Source of the DNA: Butyricicoccus sp. OM04-18BH
Lineage (GTDB): Bacteria; Bacillota; Clostridia; Oscillospirales; Butyricicoccaceae
DNA: 64,000 bases
Direction of reading: 5' to 3'
NCBI RefSeq assembly: GCF_003481705.1
Contig: NZ_QULN01000001.1
Span: 423,985-487,984 of the forward strand
Numbering within the stretch: the first letter of the stretch is position 1; each line of letters begins with the position of its first letter. Both the position numbers and the translations under genes were made by a program. A model generated the notes under the pieces. That model saw nothing but the letters and a program-made list of their open reading frames with translations. It ran no database searches and was not told the origin of the DNA. Positions 44,201-51,833 of the stretch are shown here, in pieces.

Positions 44201-44664
44201 GTCAGTCTGTGCGTCAGCTCGTCGAGCGGCGCCTCCTCCCCTGCCTTCAGCGTCACGATGGAGGAAGCGAGCAGCGCGGGCGGCATGGTGCGCTGCGCCG
44301 CCGCCTGCACGGACGCGACTGCAAAGCACGCGCCCGAAAGCGTGTCCAGCGCAGCCAGACGCGCCTGCTCGTAGCCGCGCGACACACCGGCCACATCTGC
44401 CATGACCAGCTCGCGCGGCGGCAGGACCACGACCTCCCGCTCGGAAAAGCCGCGCAGATCGGCGGCAAAACGGTTTGCCGCGTTGTCGTCATCGGTCAAC
44501 ACGAGCACCGGACGCGCCGTATCCGCGCCGAGCGCCGCCGCCAGATTCGCCTTGTGGATGGCGGACAGACCGACCGTCAGAACCGGTGTTTTCCCCTCAT
44601 CGACCGCTTTTTTCAACGATTTGTATTCATTCAGATAAGTTATACTTTTTGTAATCTCTGTCAT
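41209..44664 (-). CDS. mfd: Transcription-repair coupling factor
   Basis: An 1151-aa Mfd that displaces stalled RNA polymerase and recruits UvrA. The N-terminal UvrB-like domains (VRGGILDIFPPQAEHPYRVEF) lead to the polymerase-interacting CarD-like domain (GDLVVHEHHGIGRFIGMERM), the superfamily 2 helicase core with Walker A GDVGFGKTEVALRA, DEEQ in VVDEEQRFGVGHKE, SATPIPRT, TTIIETGID and QIRGRVGRS, and a C-terminal TRCF domain. Length is normal. ATG follows CGGAGGTGAACAC. A 16-bp palindrome ATTCTGCGCGCAGAAT lies upstream at 44707-44722. Confidence 0.97.
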   Translation of the reverse strand: MTEITKSITYLNEYKSLKKAVDEGKTPVLTVGLSAIHKANLAAALGADTARPVLVLTDDDNAANRFAADLRGFSEREVVVLPPRELVMADVAGVSRGYEQARLAALDTLSGACFAVASVQAAAQRTMPPALLASSIVTLKAGEEAPLDELTHRLTDAGYERCSQVEGMGQFSVRGGILDIFPPQAEHPYRVEFWDDEIDSISTFDVGSQRRLEQCETLRCLPCMEALPSLAKGGAAGLAKAVAALASSRRKKQHADLQKNLERDAERLRENGTLPAADKYLPLIYPQMATAFDYLPENTLILIEDTPRLRAAARDFHARIADDVTALMERGEMPGGMDGYALDFAGICSIKRQIVRMDSFLNSIPELAPQHLENFVANQMNAYGGNLDMASADIRSYTEQGRAVAVVCGSTLRCKNMFDALTDSGLKVQLSDLLPKGGCVNIMEGTISAGFEYPDLGLVVMTEGQVLARRKKAKVKRSNRDRVKSFTDLSPGDLVVHEHHGIGRFIGMERMTVDGSERDFIKIAFAGTDFLYVPATSLDLISKYIGSGDTERVRLNRLGGTDWTKAKARAKAAAKELADGLIKLYAARAKVKGFAFPADDAWQREFEEAFPYEETDDQLRCIAEIKDDMQSDRPMDRLLCGDVGFGKTEVALRAVMKCILAGKQAAILVPTTVLARQHYLTAMQRFQGHPITIELLTRYKTGAEQTKLLKKLEAGSIDLVIGTHKLFNKKIKFKDLGLLVVDEEQRFGVGHKETLKEISKNVDVLTLSATPIPRTLNMALSGIRDMSSIEEPPMNRHPVQTFVLEQNDGVLLDAIRRELSRGGQVYYLHNRVESIERCAGMWQQRLPDARIGIVHGKMGQKEIAKVMNEMADGEIDILVCTTIIETGIDIPNANTLIIENADNMGLAQLHQIRGRVGRSSRHAYAYLCYRHGKALSEIAQKRLSAIREYAAFGSGFKIAMRDLEIRGAGNVLGPEQSGHMMSVGYDLYLKLLEEAVQEEKGETPKPRVDCAAELLLSANLPSDYVPDAGQRIDLYRRIALIRTEEQRSDMLDELIDRFGEPPEEAVALLDIALLRSQASEKGIAEIKQQDGRLLLTFAETDFVRLSALCGDAAFKGRLLLNAGSSPYLSLRLEKTEKAMDMARLLVDKYSA

Positions 44665-44757
44665 GTGTTCACCTCCGTCCGGTGCTTCCGGTTACAAGTA
44701 TACGCCATTCTGCGCGCAGAATGAAGGTTTTCTGGTACATCCGTTTTGTAAAGACAC

Positions 44758-44785
44758 CAAAAGGGCAGATTTTACAATCTGCCCT
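44758..44785 (-). terminator. nifU terminator
   Basis: AGGGCAGATT (44762-44771) pairs perfectly with 44776-44785 and is followed on the minus strand by TTTTGG, 20 bp after the nifU stop. Confidence 0.8.
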
Positions 44786-44805
44786 GATGTGATACGAAAT
44801 ATTTT

Positions 44806-45240
44806 TTAGTCGGCCTTGTGGCAGGATGCGCAGTCTGCGTCGCAGCCGAGGATCTCAGCCGGGTCCTTGCCCATGCGCTTGTAGTAGTCGGAAATTGCGG
44901 AGCGCAGCGCTTCCTCAGCGAGCACGGAGCAGTGCATCTTGACCGGGGGCAGACCGTCGAGCGCCTCGGCAACTGCCTTGTTGGTCAGCTTGAGCGCCTC
45001 CTCGAGGCTCTTGCCCTTGACCATCTCGGTCGCCATCGAGCTGGTCGCGATCGCCGCGCCGCAGCCGAAGGTCTTGAACTTTACGTCCTCAATGATGCCG
45101 TCGTCCGAAACCTTGAGGTAAATCTTCATGATGTCGCCGCACTTTGCGTTGCCGACCTCGCCGACGCCGTTTGCGTCCTCGATCTCACCGACATTGCGCG
45201 GATGGGTAAAATGGTCAAGCACCTTTTCACTGTACTGCAT
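44806..45240 (-). CDS. nifU: Fe-S cluster assembly scaffold (NifU/IscU N-terminal type)
   Basis: A 144-aa scaffold on which Fe-S clusters are built from sulfur supplied by the upstream cysteine desulfurase. The three conserved cysteines are in NAKCGDIMKIYLKV, KTFGCGAAIATSS and KMHCSVLAEEA. The C-terminus has an extra cysteine cluster, CDADCASCHKAD. ATG 45240 follows AAAAAGGAGATATATTT; the frame to 45282 is rejected. The gap from nifS (143 bp) holds four small hairpins. Confidence 0.95.
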   Translation of the reverse strand: MQYSEKVLDHFTHPRNVGEIEDANGVGEVGNAKCGDIMKIYLKVSDDGIIEDVKFKTFGCGAAIATSSMATEMVKGKSLEEALKLTNKAVAEALDGLPPVKMHCSVLAEEALRSAISDYYKRMGKDPAEILGCDADCASCHKAD

Positions 45241-45277
45241 AAATATATCTCCTTTTTGTCCAATTACGCTGAAATAT

Positions 45278-45379
45278 GGCACGGTCTGTGCCTGCCTTTG
45301 CCGTGCAAAGGCGAGGGGGTTATCCGAAACGGTTTCGTCAGGAACCGTTTCGGTATCTAAGGGGGATGCAATCCCCCTT
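45278..45379. repeat. Train of four perfect hairpins between nifS and nifU
   Basis: Hairpins: GGCAC/GTGCC (45278-45292), GCCTTTGC/GCAAAGGC (45294-45312), CCGAAACGGTT and complement (45324-45353) and AAGGGGGAT/ATCCCCCTT (45359-45379). None has a T tract. They lie inside what is probably one transcript, so they may affect RNA processing or differential expression. Confidence 0.8.
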
Positions 45380-45383
45380 GGAC

Positions 45384-46628
45384 TTAGTGATGCGCCGTCA
45401 GGTCAGCAGCAGCCGACAGATTCGGCTTGCCGTTCTCCCAGACCGGGCTCATCGAGCGCAGCGTCTTAACGACGTCGGTAACGGTCTCGATGACGTAGTC
45501 GACGTCCTCCTCGGTGTTCTGCTCGCCGAGGGTCAGACGCAGAGAGCCGTGCGCGATCTCGTGCGGCAGGCCGATTGCCATGAGGACATGGGACGGGTCA
45601 AGCGAGCCGGTCGAGCAGGCCGAACCGGTCGAGCCGCAGACGCCCGCATTATCCAGACGCAGGATCAGGCCCTCGCCCTCGATCGCCTCGAATACAAACG
45701 AAGCCGTGCCGGGCAGGCGGTTTACCGGGTCGCCGGTGTAGTGGGAGTACGGAATGTTCTCCATGATGCCCTTGACCAGCTTGTCGGTCAGCTTCTTGAC
45801 GTAGCCCATCTTCTCGTCCAGATGCTCGCACGCATCCTGCATCGCTGCCGCGAGGCCGATGAAGCCTGCGGTGTTCTCGGTGCCGGAGACAAGGCCGCGC
45901 TCCTGACCGCCGCCGTATACCAGCGGCTCGAGCTGAATGCCGTTCTTCACATACAGCACGCCGGTGCCGCGCGGGCCGCGGAATTTATGACCTGCGAGCG
46001 ACAGCATGTCGATGCCCATTTCCTGTACGTCGATGTGCATATGGCCGACTGCCTGCACCGCGTCGGTGTGGAACTTTGCACCGACCGAATGCGCCAGTTC
46101 GGAGATCTGCTTGAGCGGCTGAATGGTGCCGATCTCGTTGTTCGCTGCCATGATGGAGACCAGTGCGGTGTCCTCGGACAGCTCGCGCTTCAGCTGCTCG
46201 AGGTCAACATGACCTTCCTTGTCAACGTTCAGGTAGGTGACGCGGAAGCCTTCCTTTTCGAGCGCCTCGCAGGTATACAGAACCGCGTGATGCTCGATCT
46301 TGGAGGTGATGATGTGCTTGCGGCCCTTGGAGGACGGACCGTGCATGAAGCCGCGGATCGCGAGGTTGTCCGCCTGCGAGCCGCCGCCGGTGAACAGGAT
46401 CTCGCCCGGTGCGTAATCGTTCTTTTCGTTGACCGGCATCGCTGCGTTCAGGCACTTGCCGACGACCTTGCGCGCCTCATTGATGGCCTCCTTCGCCTCG
46501 CGGCCCATACGGTACAGCGAGGACGGATTGCCGTAATGCTCGGTCAGCCACGGCTTCATCGCGTTAAACGCGATTTCGGACAGCGGGGTCGTCGCCGCGT
46601 TGTCCGCATATACAAATCTCTTTTCCAT
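45384..46628 (-). CDS. nifS: Cysteine desulfurase (NifS/IscS type)
   Basis: A 414-aa PLP enzyme releasing sulfur from cysteine for Fe-S assembly. The N-terminal YADNAATTP, the PLP lysine in SLAGHKFRGPRGTG (K215) and the active cysteine in CGSTGSACSTGS (C338) are present, the last flanked as in NifS-type group I enzymes. ATG 46628 follows AAAGGTAGATATAAA. Transcribed with nifU. The promoter region carries an ACCCGAAACGGGT palindrome between -35 and -10. Confidence 0.96.
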   Translation of the reverse strand: MEKRFVYADNAATTPLSEIAFNAMKPWLTEHYGNPSSLYRMGREAKEAINEARKVVGKCLNAAMPVNEKNDYAPGEILFTGGGSQADNLAIRGFMHGPSSKGRKHIITSKIEHHAVLYTCEALEKEGFRVTYLNVDKEGHVDLEQLKRELSEDTALVSIMAANNEIGTIQPLKQISELAHSVGAKFHTDAVQAVGHMHIDVQEMGIDMLSLAGHKFRGPRGTGVLYVKNGIQLEPLVYGGGQERGLVSGTENTAGFIGLAAAMQDACEHLDEKMGYVKKLTDKLVKGIMENIPYSHYTGDPVNRLPGTASFVFEAIEGEGLILRLDNAGVCGSTGSACSTGSLDPSHVLMAIGLPHEIAHGSLRLTLGEQNTEEDVDYVIETVTDVVKTLRSMSPVWENGKPNLSAAADLTAHH

Positions 46629-46711
46629 TTTATATCTACCTTTCTTTCCCAAAAAGGATGCTCAGACTTGAACGAATTACCAGTAAAACGGTAGGTTCAT
46701 TTCGTATATCT

Positions 46712-46741
46712 AATATACACCCGAAACGGGTATTTTAGCAA
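46712..46741 (-). promoter_or_regulatory. nifS-nifU promoter with palindromic operator
   Basis: On the minus strand TTGCTA (46736-46741) and TATATT (46712-46717) are 18 bp apart; ACCCG-TTT-CGGGT (46719-46731) fills most of the spacer. The site is about 85 bp upstream of the nifS ATG. An Rrf2/IscR-type repressor sensing cluster supply is the likely ligand, by analogy with other isc operons; no such regulator gene is in the window. Confidence 0.7.
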
Positions 46742-46832
46742 GTGAAAAACTGACGAAACAGCACTCATGCGCGGGCGCTTTTTGCATCACTTCGTGCATT
46801 TTGCGTAGTTTTAACGTCCGGTTTCCGTGGTT

Positions 46833-47837
46833 TCAGCGCTCGAGATGCTTTTTCAGCTTCTGGAGGACTGCGTCGTACTGTGCCGAACGGGCGGTCGGGT
46901 TGCCGCGCAGCAGGCTCCTGCGCGTGCGGCTGAGACGCGAAGCGCGCTCGTCGAAGCGGCGCTGAAGCTCATCCAGACGGTTCTGAATGTCCTCTCGGAC
47001 ATCGGCGGCGTGCTTGGCGGCGGCAGCGCGGCGGGATGCGGCCTCCTCCCGCGCGTCGCGGGTGCGCGCGGCAAGCTCGTCCTTCGCCTCGTCAAGCCTC
47101 TGCTCGATGTCCTCGCGCAGATCGGCTGCACGCATGGCTGCGGCGGCGGTGCGCGCCTGCGCCTCCTCCCGCGCGTCGCGGGTGCGCTCGGCAAGCTCGC
47201 CGGCGGCCTCCTCCACGCGGTACGAGAGATTGGTCAGGCGCGTCAGCGCGGTCTCGCTCAGCTCCTGACGAAGCTCAGCGCCCTGCTCGCGCAGACGGTC
47301 GAGCTCCTCGAGCACTCTGGCAAGATCGAGAGCCGCACGGACGGAAACGATCACATCGGCAAGGAATGCGGCCGACCAGAGCACATCCACCGCGAGCAGC
47401 GCCCGGAACGGCAGCGCCGCGATCACCCATTCGACCGGCCGGTGAATAAAGCGCGCCAGAATGAGGCCGAGAAAACCCCAGCACAGCGAGGATTGCAGGC
47501 AGATATAGCCTCGGAACTGAAACCGGTGCTCGGAATAGTCCCAGTATTTCACCTTGAACAGTTTTTCCATCACGACGCCGACAATATACTCGAATATCGT
47601 CGCGGCGACCATGCTCGCGAAAAAAAGCGCGGCTGGCCTGTCGTACAGCGGCAGCGAAACGTGCAGCAGGAGCACCGCGCCGAAGCCGTAGATCGGCAGC
47701 ATTGGTCCGCGCAGAAAGCCGCGGTTGACAAAATGGCGCTGTTTGACCGACACGACCGTCGTTTCGAAGCACCATCCCAGTACACAGTACAGGAAGAATA
47801 CCAACAGCCACTGCGGAGCGGAATAGCTGTAACCCAT
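46833..47837 (-). CDS. CmpB-family membrane protein with long coiled-coil tail
   Basis: A 334-aa protein. The first 160 residues hold five hydrophobic segments and the family blocks LLVFFLYCVLGWCFET, NRGFLRGPMLPIYGFGA and WDYSEHRFQFRGYICLQSSL of the putative ABC transporter permease (CmpB) family. The C-terminal 170 residues are a charged, alanine-rich coiled coil with a 40-residue internal duplication (two copies beginning RTRDAREEA). No ATPase is adjacent, so transport is unproven. ATG follows AAAGGATGAAAAGCA. Downstream of nifS is a 200-bp gap containing its stop and the nif promoter. Confidence 0.85.
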   Translation of the reverse strand: MGYSYSAPQWLLVFFLYCVLGWCFETTVVSVKQRHFVNRGFLRGPMLPIYGFGAVLLLHVSLPLYDRPAALFFASMVAATIFEYIVGVVMEKLFKVKYWDYSEHRFQFRGYICLQSSLCWGFLGLILARFIHRPVEWVIAALPFRALLAVDVLWSAAFLADVIVSVRAALDLARVLEELDRLREQGAELRQELSETALTRLTNLSYRVEEAAGELAERTRDAREEAQARTAAAAMRAADLREDIEQRLDEAKDELAARTRDAREEAASRRAAAAKHAADVREDIQNRLDELQRRFDERASRLSRTRRSLLRGNPTARSAQYDAVLQKLKKHLER

Positions 47838-47902
47838 TGCTTTTCATCCTTTCAGCGCCGCGTTTCCTCCTGCGGCGGCATTACTATATTTTATCTAATC
47901 TT

Positions 47903-47931
47903 TTGACTTTTTGCAAGTAGACTACTATAAT
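47903..47931 (+). promoter_or_regulatory. Promoter of the alcohol dehydrogenase-glgB operon
   Basis: TTGACT (47903-47908), 17-bp spacer, TATAAT (47926-47931), 41 bp upstream of the ATG. Confidence 0.88.
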
Positions 47932-47971
47932 ATAAGTATCATTTTGTATAACGAAGGGCAGGTAACGCTAT

Positions 47972-49150
47972 ATGTTGAATTTTACTATTAAAACGCCGAC
48001 CGAGGTTGTCTTCGGCCGAGGAATCGAGGAAAAGATCGGCGAGCGCATCAAGGAATACGGCGCACACCGTGTTCTCGTCCATTTCGGCGGCGCGAGCGCA
48101 CGTTCCTCCGGTCTGCTCGACCGCGTGGAGCACAGCCTGTTTGACGCCGGCCTGTCCTTCGTCGAGCTCGGCGGCGTATCCCCCAACCCCAAGATCTCCC
48201 TCGTCCGCAAGGGCGTCGCGCTCTGCCGACGCGAGGGTCTGGATTTCGTGCTCGCCGTCGGCGGCGGCTCGGTCATCGACTCAGCCAAGGCCATCGCCAT
48301 GGGCGCGGCGACCGGCCGCGACCCGTGGGAGTTCGCCTCCACCGGCACCAGACCGGACAAAACGCTCCCCGTCGCGACCGTGCTCACGCTCGCGGCCTCC
48401 GGCTCGGAGACCAGCAACTCCTGCGTGCTGACCAACGAGGAGACTAAGGAAAAGCGCGGCATCACGAGCGAAACCAACCGCCCGGTCATCTCCTTCCTCG
48501 ACCCCGAGAACACGTTCACCGTTTCCAAGTTCCAGACCGGCTGCGGCATCGTGGACATCATGATGCACACGCTCGAGCGCTATCTGACGCCGGAGGGCGG
48601 CGAGAGCGACCTGACTGACCGCATCGCGGAGGGTCTGCTCATCGCAACCCGCGACGCAGGCCGCCGCGCCATCGCAGACCCGCGCGATTATGAGGCGCGC
48701 GCGACCCTCATGTGGGCCGGCAGCGTTTCGCACAACGACTACACCGGCTGCGGCAGAAAGCGCCTGTTCCCGGTACACAAGCTCGAGCATGAGCTTTCTG
48801 CGTTCCGCGACGAGATCGCTCACGGCGCCGGTCTTTCCGTGCTGTTCCCGGCGTGGGCGGAGCACGAAATGCAGTATGATTATCCCCGTTTCGCGCAGTT
48901 TGCAAACCGCGTGCTCGGCGTCGAGATGGATTTCGAACACCCCGAGCGCACCGCGCGCGAGGGCATCCGCACGCTGCGCCGCTTCTTCGAGGAGATCGGC
49001 ATGCCGACCCATCTTTCTCAGCTCGGCATCAAGCCGGAAAACTATGAAAAGCTCGCCGCGAACACGGTCCGCACCGTGAACGGCCCGGTCAAGAGCTACT
49101 CGCCGCTCGACGAAAAGGCGATCATCGAAATCTACCGTCTCGCGGAGTAA
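47972..49150 (+). CDS. Iron-containing alcohol dehydrogenase (butanol dehydrogenase-like)
   Basis: A 392-aa NAD(P)H-dependent alcohol dehydrogenase of the iron-activated family, related to clostridial BdhA/BdhB and YugJ. The nucleotide-binding LAVGGGSVIDSAKAIA motif and the metal-ligand region (DIMMHTLERY, HKLEHELSAF, DEIAHGAGLSVLFPAW) are intact. It reduces aldehydes at the end of fermentation. ATG follows AGGTAACGCTAT. It ends 18 bp before glgB. Confidence 0.94.
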   Translation: MLNFTIKTPTEVVFGRGIEEKIGERIKEYGAHRVLVHFGGASARSSGLLDRVEHSLFDAGLSFVELGGVSPNPKISLVRKGVALCRREGLDFVLAVGGGSVIDSAKAIAMGAATGRDPWEFASTGTRPDKTLPVATVLTLAASGSETSNSCVLTNEETKEKRGITSETNRPVISFLDPENTFTVSKFQTGCGIVDIMMHTLERYLTPEGGESDLTDRIAEGLLIATRDAGRRAIADPRDYEARATLMWAGSVSHNDYTGCGRKRLFPVHKLEHELSAFRDEIAHGAGLSVLFPAWAEHEMQYDYPRFAQFANRVLGVEMDFEHPERTAREGIRTLRRFFEEIGMPTHLSQLGIKPENYEKLAANTVRTVNGPVKSYSPLDEKAIIEIYRLAE

Positions 49151-49168
49151 AGGAAAAGGAGCGCTACC

Positions 49169-50920
49169 TTGGACAAGCAGCAATTCTTCAACGGCGCGGT
49201 CTTCGATGCGTGGCGCTGGTTCGGCGCGCATCTCGGCGGCGGCGGCGCGGTTTTCCGCACGTTCGCACCCAATGCCTCGCGCATCACGCTGACCGGCGCG
49301 ATGAACGGCTGGACCGAGACCGATCTGCATCAGGACGGCCGCAGCGGCTTCTGGGAGGTCTCCGTGCCCGGCACGCAGGCAGGGCAGCTCTACAAGTACC
49401 GCATCTATGCCGCCGACGGCTCCGTGACCGAGCACTGCGACCCCTACGGCTTCGCCATGGAGATGCGCCCGGCGTGCTGCTCGATCGTGACCGACCTCGA
49501 GGAATACCGGTTCACGGATGACGCATGGATGCAGGCGCGTTCCGCCGACCCGGACGCTCCGCTGAATATCTATGAGATGCACCTCGGCTCATGGCAGCGC
49601 AATCCGGAGGACGCAAACGGCTGGTTTACCTATGAGCAGCTCGCCGACCGGCTCATCCCCTATCTGCTGGACGGCGGCTACACGCACGTCGAGTTCCTGC
49701 CGCTCTCCGAGCACCCGTTTGACGGCTCGTGGGGCTATCAGAACACCGGCTTTTTCGCCCCCACCTCGCGCTACGGCACACCGGCGCAGCTCAGGCTGCT
49801 AATCGACCGGCTGCATCACGCCGGAATCGGCGCGATCATGGATTTCGTCCCCGTTCACTTCGCGGTGGACTCCTACGGCCTCGCGAAGTATGACGGCACG
49901 CCGCTTTATGAGTATCCTCACAGCGCGGTCGGAGAAAGCGAGTGGGGCAGCTATAATTTCATCCATTCCCGTCGCGAGGTGCGGTGTTTTCTGCAATCCG
50001 CCGCGAATTACTGGCTCGAGGAGTTCCATTTCGACGGTCTGCGCATGGATGCGGTCTCGCGCCTCATCTACTGGCAGGGAGACGAGAAGCGCGGCATAAA
50101 CGGCGATACGCTCGACTTCCTCAAAGGCATGAACTGCGGCCTCAAGGCGCGCCACCCCTCCGCTCTGCTCATCGCGGAGGACTCGACCGCCTACCCCGGC
50201 GTCACCCGTCCGGTGGACGAGGGCGGCCTCGGCTTCGACTACAAATGGGATCTCGGCTGGATGCACGACACGCTCGAATTCTGCCAGACGCAGCCCGACC
50301 TGCGGCCGCGCGACCGCGGCAAGCTGCTGTGGTCGATGCACTATTTCGCGAACGAGCGCTACCTGCTCCCCCTCTCGCACGACGAAGTCGTACACGGCAA
50401 GGCCTCCATCGTGCAGAAAATGTGGGGCGCGGACGAAAAGGACAAGTATGCGCAGGCGCGCACGATGTACCTTTATATGTTCGCGCATCCCGGCAAAAAG
50501 CTCAATTTCATGGGCAATGAGCTGGGACAGCTTTATGAATGGAACGAGGCCGGCACGCTCGACGGCGCACTCGCGGAGCGCCCGTTCCATCTGTTTTTCC
50601 ACAGCCTGTGCAAAACTTATCGGGATAACCCGGCGCTGCACTGCGACTACGCGCCGGACAGCTTTTCCTGGGCGGACAGCTGCGCCGACGCACCCTCGCT
50701 CATCGGCATGGTGCGCCGGGGGCACGGCGAGACACTGCTCGCGCTGTGCAATTTCGGCAGCGACCCGGCGGTCTATGACGGCCCGCTCGGCGATACGCCC
50801 TCCCTGCTGCTGCACACCGATCTCATCGAGTTCGGCGGCGACACCGAGGAAGGCGAGCTGAATACCGAGCTTCCGCTCATCCTGCCGCCGTACAGCGGCA
50901 TGCTGCTGCGCATCGAATAA
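49169..50920 (+). CDS. glgB: 1,4-alpha-glucan branching enzyme
   Basis: A 583-aa GH13 branching enzyme that forms alpha-1,6 branches in glycogen. An N-terminal CBM48-like region (AVFRTFAPNASRITLTGAMN) leads to the catalytic barrel with EFLPLSEHPFDGSWGYQ, the nucleophile aspartate in DGLRMDAVS, the acid/base glutamate in LLIAEDSTAYP and LPLSHDEVVH. It is shorter than many GlgB proteins (about 630-730 aa), lacking an N-terminal extension. The start is TTG 49169 behind AAAAGGAGCGCTACC. Other glycogen genes are not adjacent. Confidence 0.95.
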   Translation: MDKQQFFNGAVFDAWRWFGAHLGGGGAVFRTFAPNASRITLTGAMNGWTETDLHQDGRSGFWEVSVPGTQAGQLYKYRIYAADGSVTEHCDPYGFAMEMRPACCSIVTDLEEYRFTDDAWMQARSADPDAPLNIYEMHLGSWQRNPEDANGWFTYEQLADRLIPYLLDGGYTHVEFLPLSEHPFDGSWGYQNTGFFAPTSRYGTPAQLRLLIDRLHHAGIGAIMDFVPVHFAVDSYGLAKYDGTPLYEYPHSAVGESEWGSYNFIHSRREVRCFLQSAANYWLEEFHFDGLRMDAVSRLIYWQGDEKRGINGDTLDFLKGMNCGLKARHPSALLIAEDSTAYPGVTRPVDEGGLGFDYKWDLGWMHDTLEFCQTQPDLRPRDRGKLLWSMHYFANERYLLPLSHDEVVHGKASIVQKMWGADEKDKYAQARTMYLYMFAHPGKKLNFMGNELGQLYEWNEAGTLDGALAERPFHLFFHSLCKTYRDNPALHCDYAPDSFSWADSCADAPSLIGMVRRGHGETLLALCNFGSDPAVYDGPLGDTPSLLLHTDLIEFGGDTEEGELNTELPLILPPYSGMLLRIE

Positions 50921-50921
50921 A

Positions 50922-50943
50922 GGCAGCACCGCACAATGAAAGC
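50922..50943. mobile_element. Terminal fragment of the 161-bp MITE
   Basis: GGCAGCACCGCACAATGAAA (first 20 of 22 bases) matches the inverted right end of copy 1 except for one base. The match stops at 50943, where the glgB terminator begins. It may be a truncated insertion just after the glgB stop codon. Confidence 0.55.
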
Positions 50944-50944
50944 G

Positions 50945-50987
50945 AAAACCACCGCAGAACGCATTTTTAACGTTCTGCGGTGGTTTT
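50945..50987. terminator. glgB terminator, bidirectional
   Basis: A 17-bp perfect stem (AAAACCACCGCAGAACG 50945-50961 with 50971-50987) with T4 at the end and A4 at the front; it serves glgB and perhaps the convergent ECF S-component gene. Confidence 0.9.
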
Positions 50988-51038
50988 CCTTTGCACGGGT
51001 TGAAAGAAATATGAAAAGGGGTAATGGTTCGATAGAAA

Positions 51039-51593
51039 TCAGCCGTTCTTCGCGGTGACGATGCCCTTGTGCAGGCTCAGCACCGGAAGCAGGACCGCGC
51101 AGACGATAACGCCCGCAACGCCCTGTACGATGTTCATCGGGATGCCGACGGCGACAGCGGTCGCGGCTGCGGCTGCATTGCTGCCCATTGCGACCTCCAT
51201 GCCCATCTCATACAGGAAATAGCCGATGACCATGACAGCCTCTGCCGGGATGCCGCTCAGGACAACGCGGACCGGAACGGCGCGCCTGTCTGCGCCTGCG
51301 CTCAGACGGAGATACAGCCAGCCGCCGACCATCGCGGTCAGCGCCTTGATGACGAACGTACCCGGAACATAGCTCATGTAGCCTGCGAACAGGTCGCTCA
51401 GCATCGAGCCGATGCCTGCCGCGAGCGCGCCGAGACCCGGACCGAGCAGCGCGCCGCACAGCAGCACCATGCCGTCGCCGAGGTGGATATAGCCCTGTGT
51501 CGGGGTCGGAATGCGGATGATCATGGTCGCGACCGTAGTCAGTGCCGCCATGAGCGCCGCAAAGATAATCTTTCGAAGGCTTGCGTTTTTCAT
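51039..51593 (-). CDS. ECF transporter S component
   Basis: A 184-aa substrate-binding membrane component of an energy-coupling-factor vitamin transporter. The N-terminal ATMIIRIPTPTQGYIHLGDGM motif, the GALLGPGLGALAAGIGSMLSD segment and about six hydrophobic helices fit the PF07155-type S proteins. The vitamin or precursor is not predictable. It would share the EcfAA'T module encoded elsewhere. ATG 51593 follows GCAGGTGTATGAC; GTG 51602 overlaps that site. The 5' leader (about 51600-51660) has a hairpin ACCCGT/ACGGGT of unknown role. Confidence 0.88.
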   Translation of the reverse strand: MKNASLRKIIFAALMAALTTVATMIIRIPTPTQGYIHLGDGMVLLCGALLGPGLGALAAGIGSMLSDLFAGYMSYVPGTFVIKALTAMVGGWLYLRLSAGADRRAVPVRVVLSGIPAEAVMVIGYFLYEMGMEVAMGSNAAAAATAVAVGIPMNIVQGVAGVIVCAVLLPVLSLHKGIVTAKNG

Positions 51594-51833
51594 GTCATAC
51601 ACCTGCTTTTCTTTTGTCAGACCCGTGGAAATTTCTTTATTCCCAACGGGTTTGTTCTCTTTATATAGATGATACTCTTTCTCTGGCTTGTATGAAAGGG
51701 TCAGTCTGCTTTATTTTTTCAGGGTCAGTCTGTCCGCAGCATTCGCGCGGCTGATCTTGAGCGGCGGCACCGCGGTGTTTCTCTCTTATCTCCAAAAAAA
51801 CGCGGCTGATTTTTATATTTTTGTCTCGTCCGC

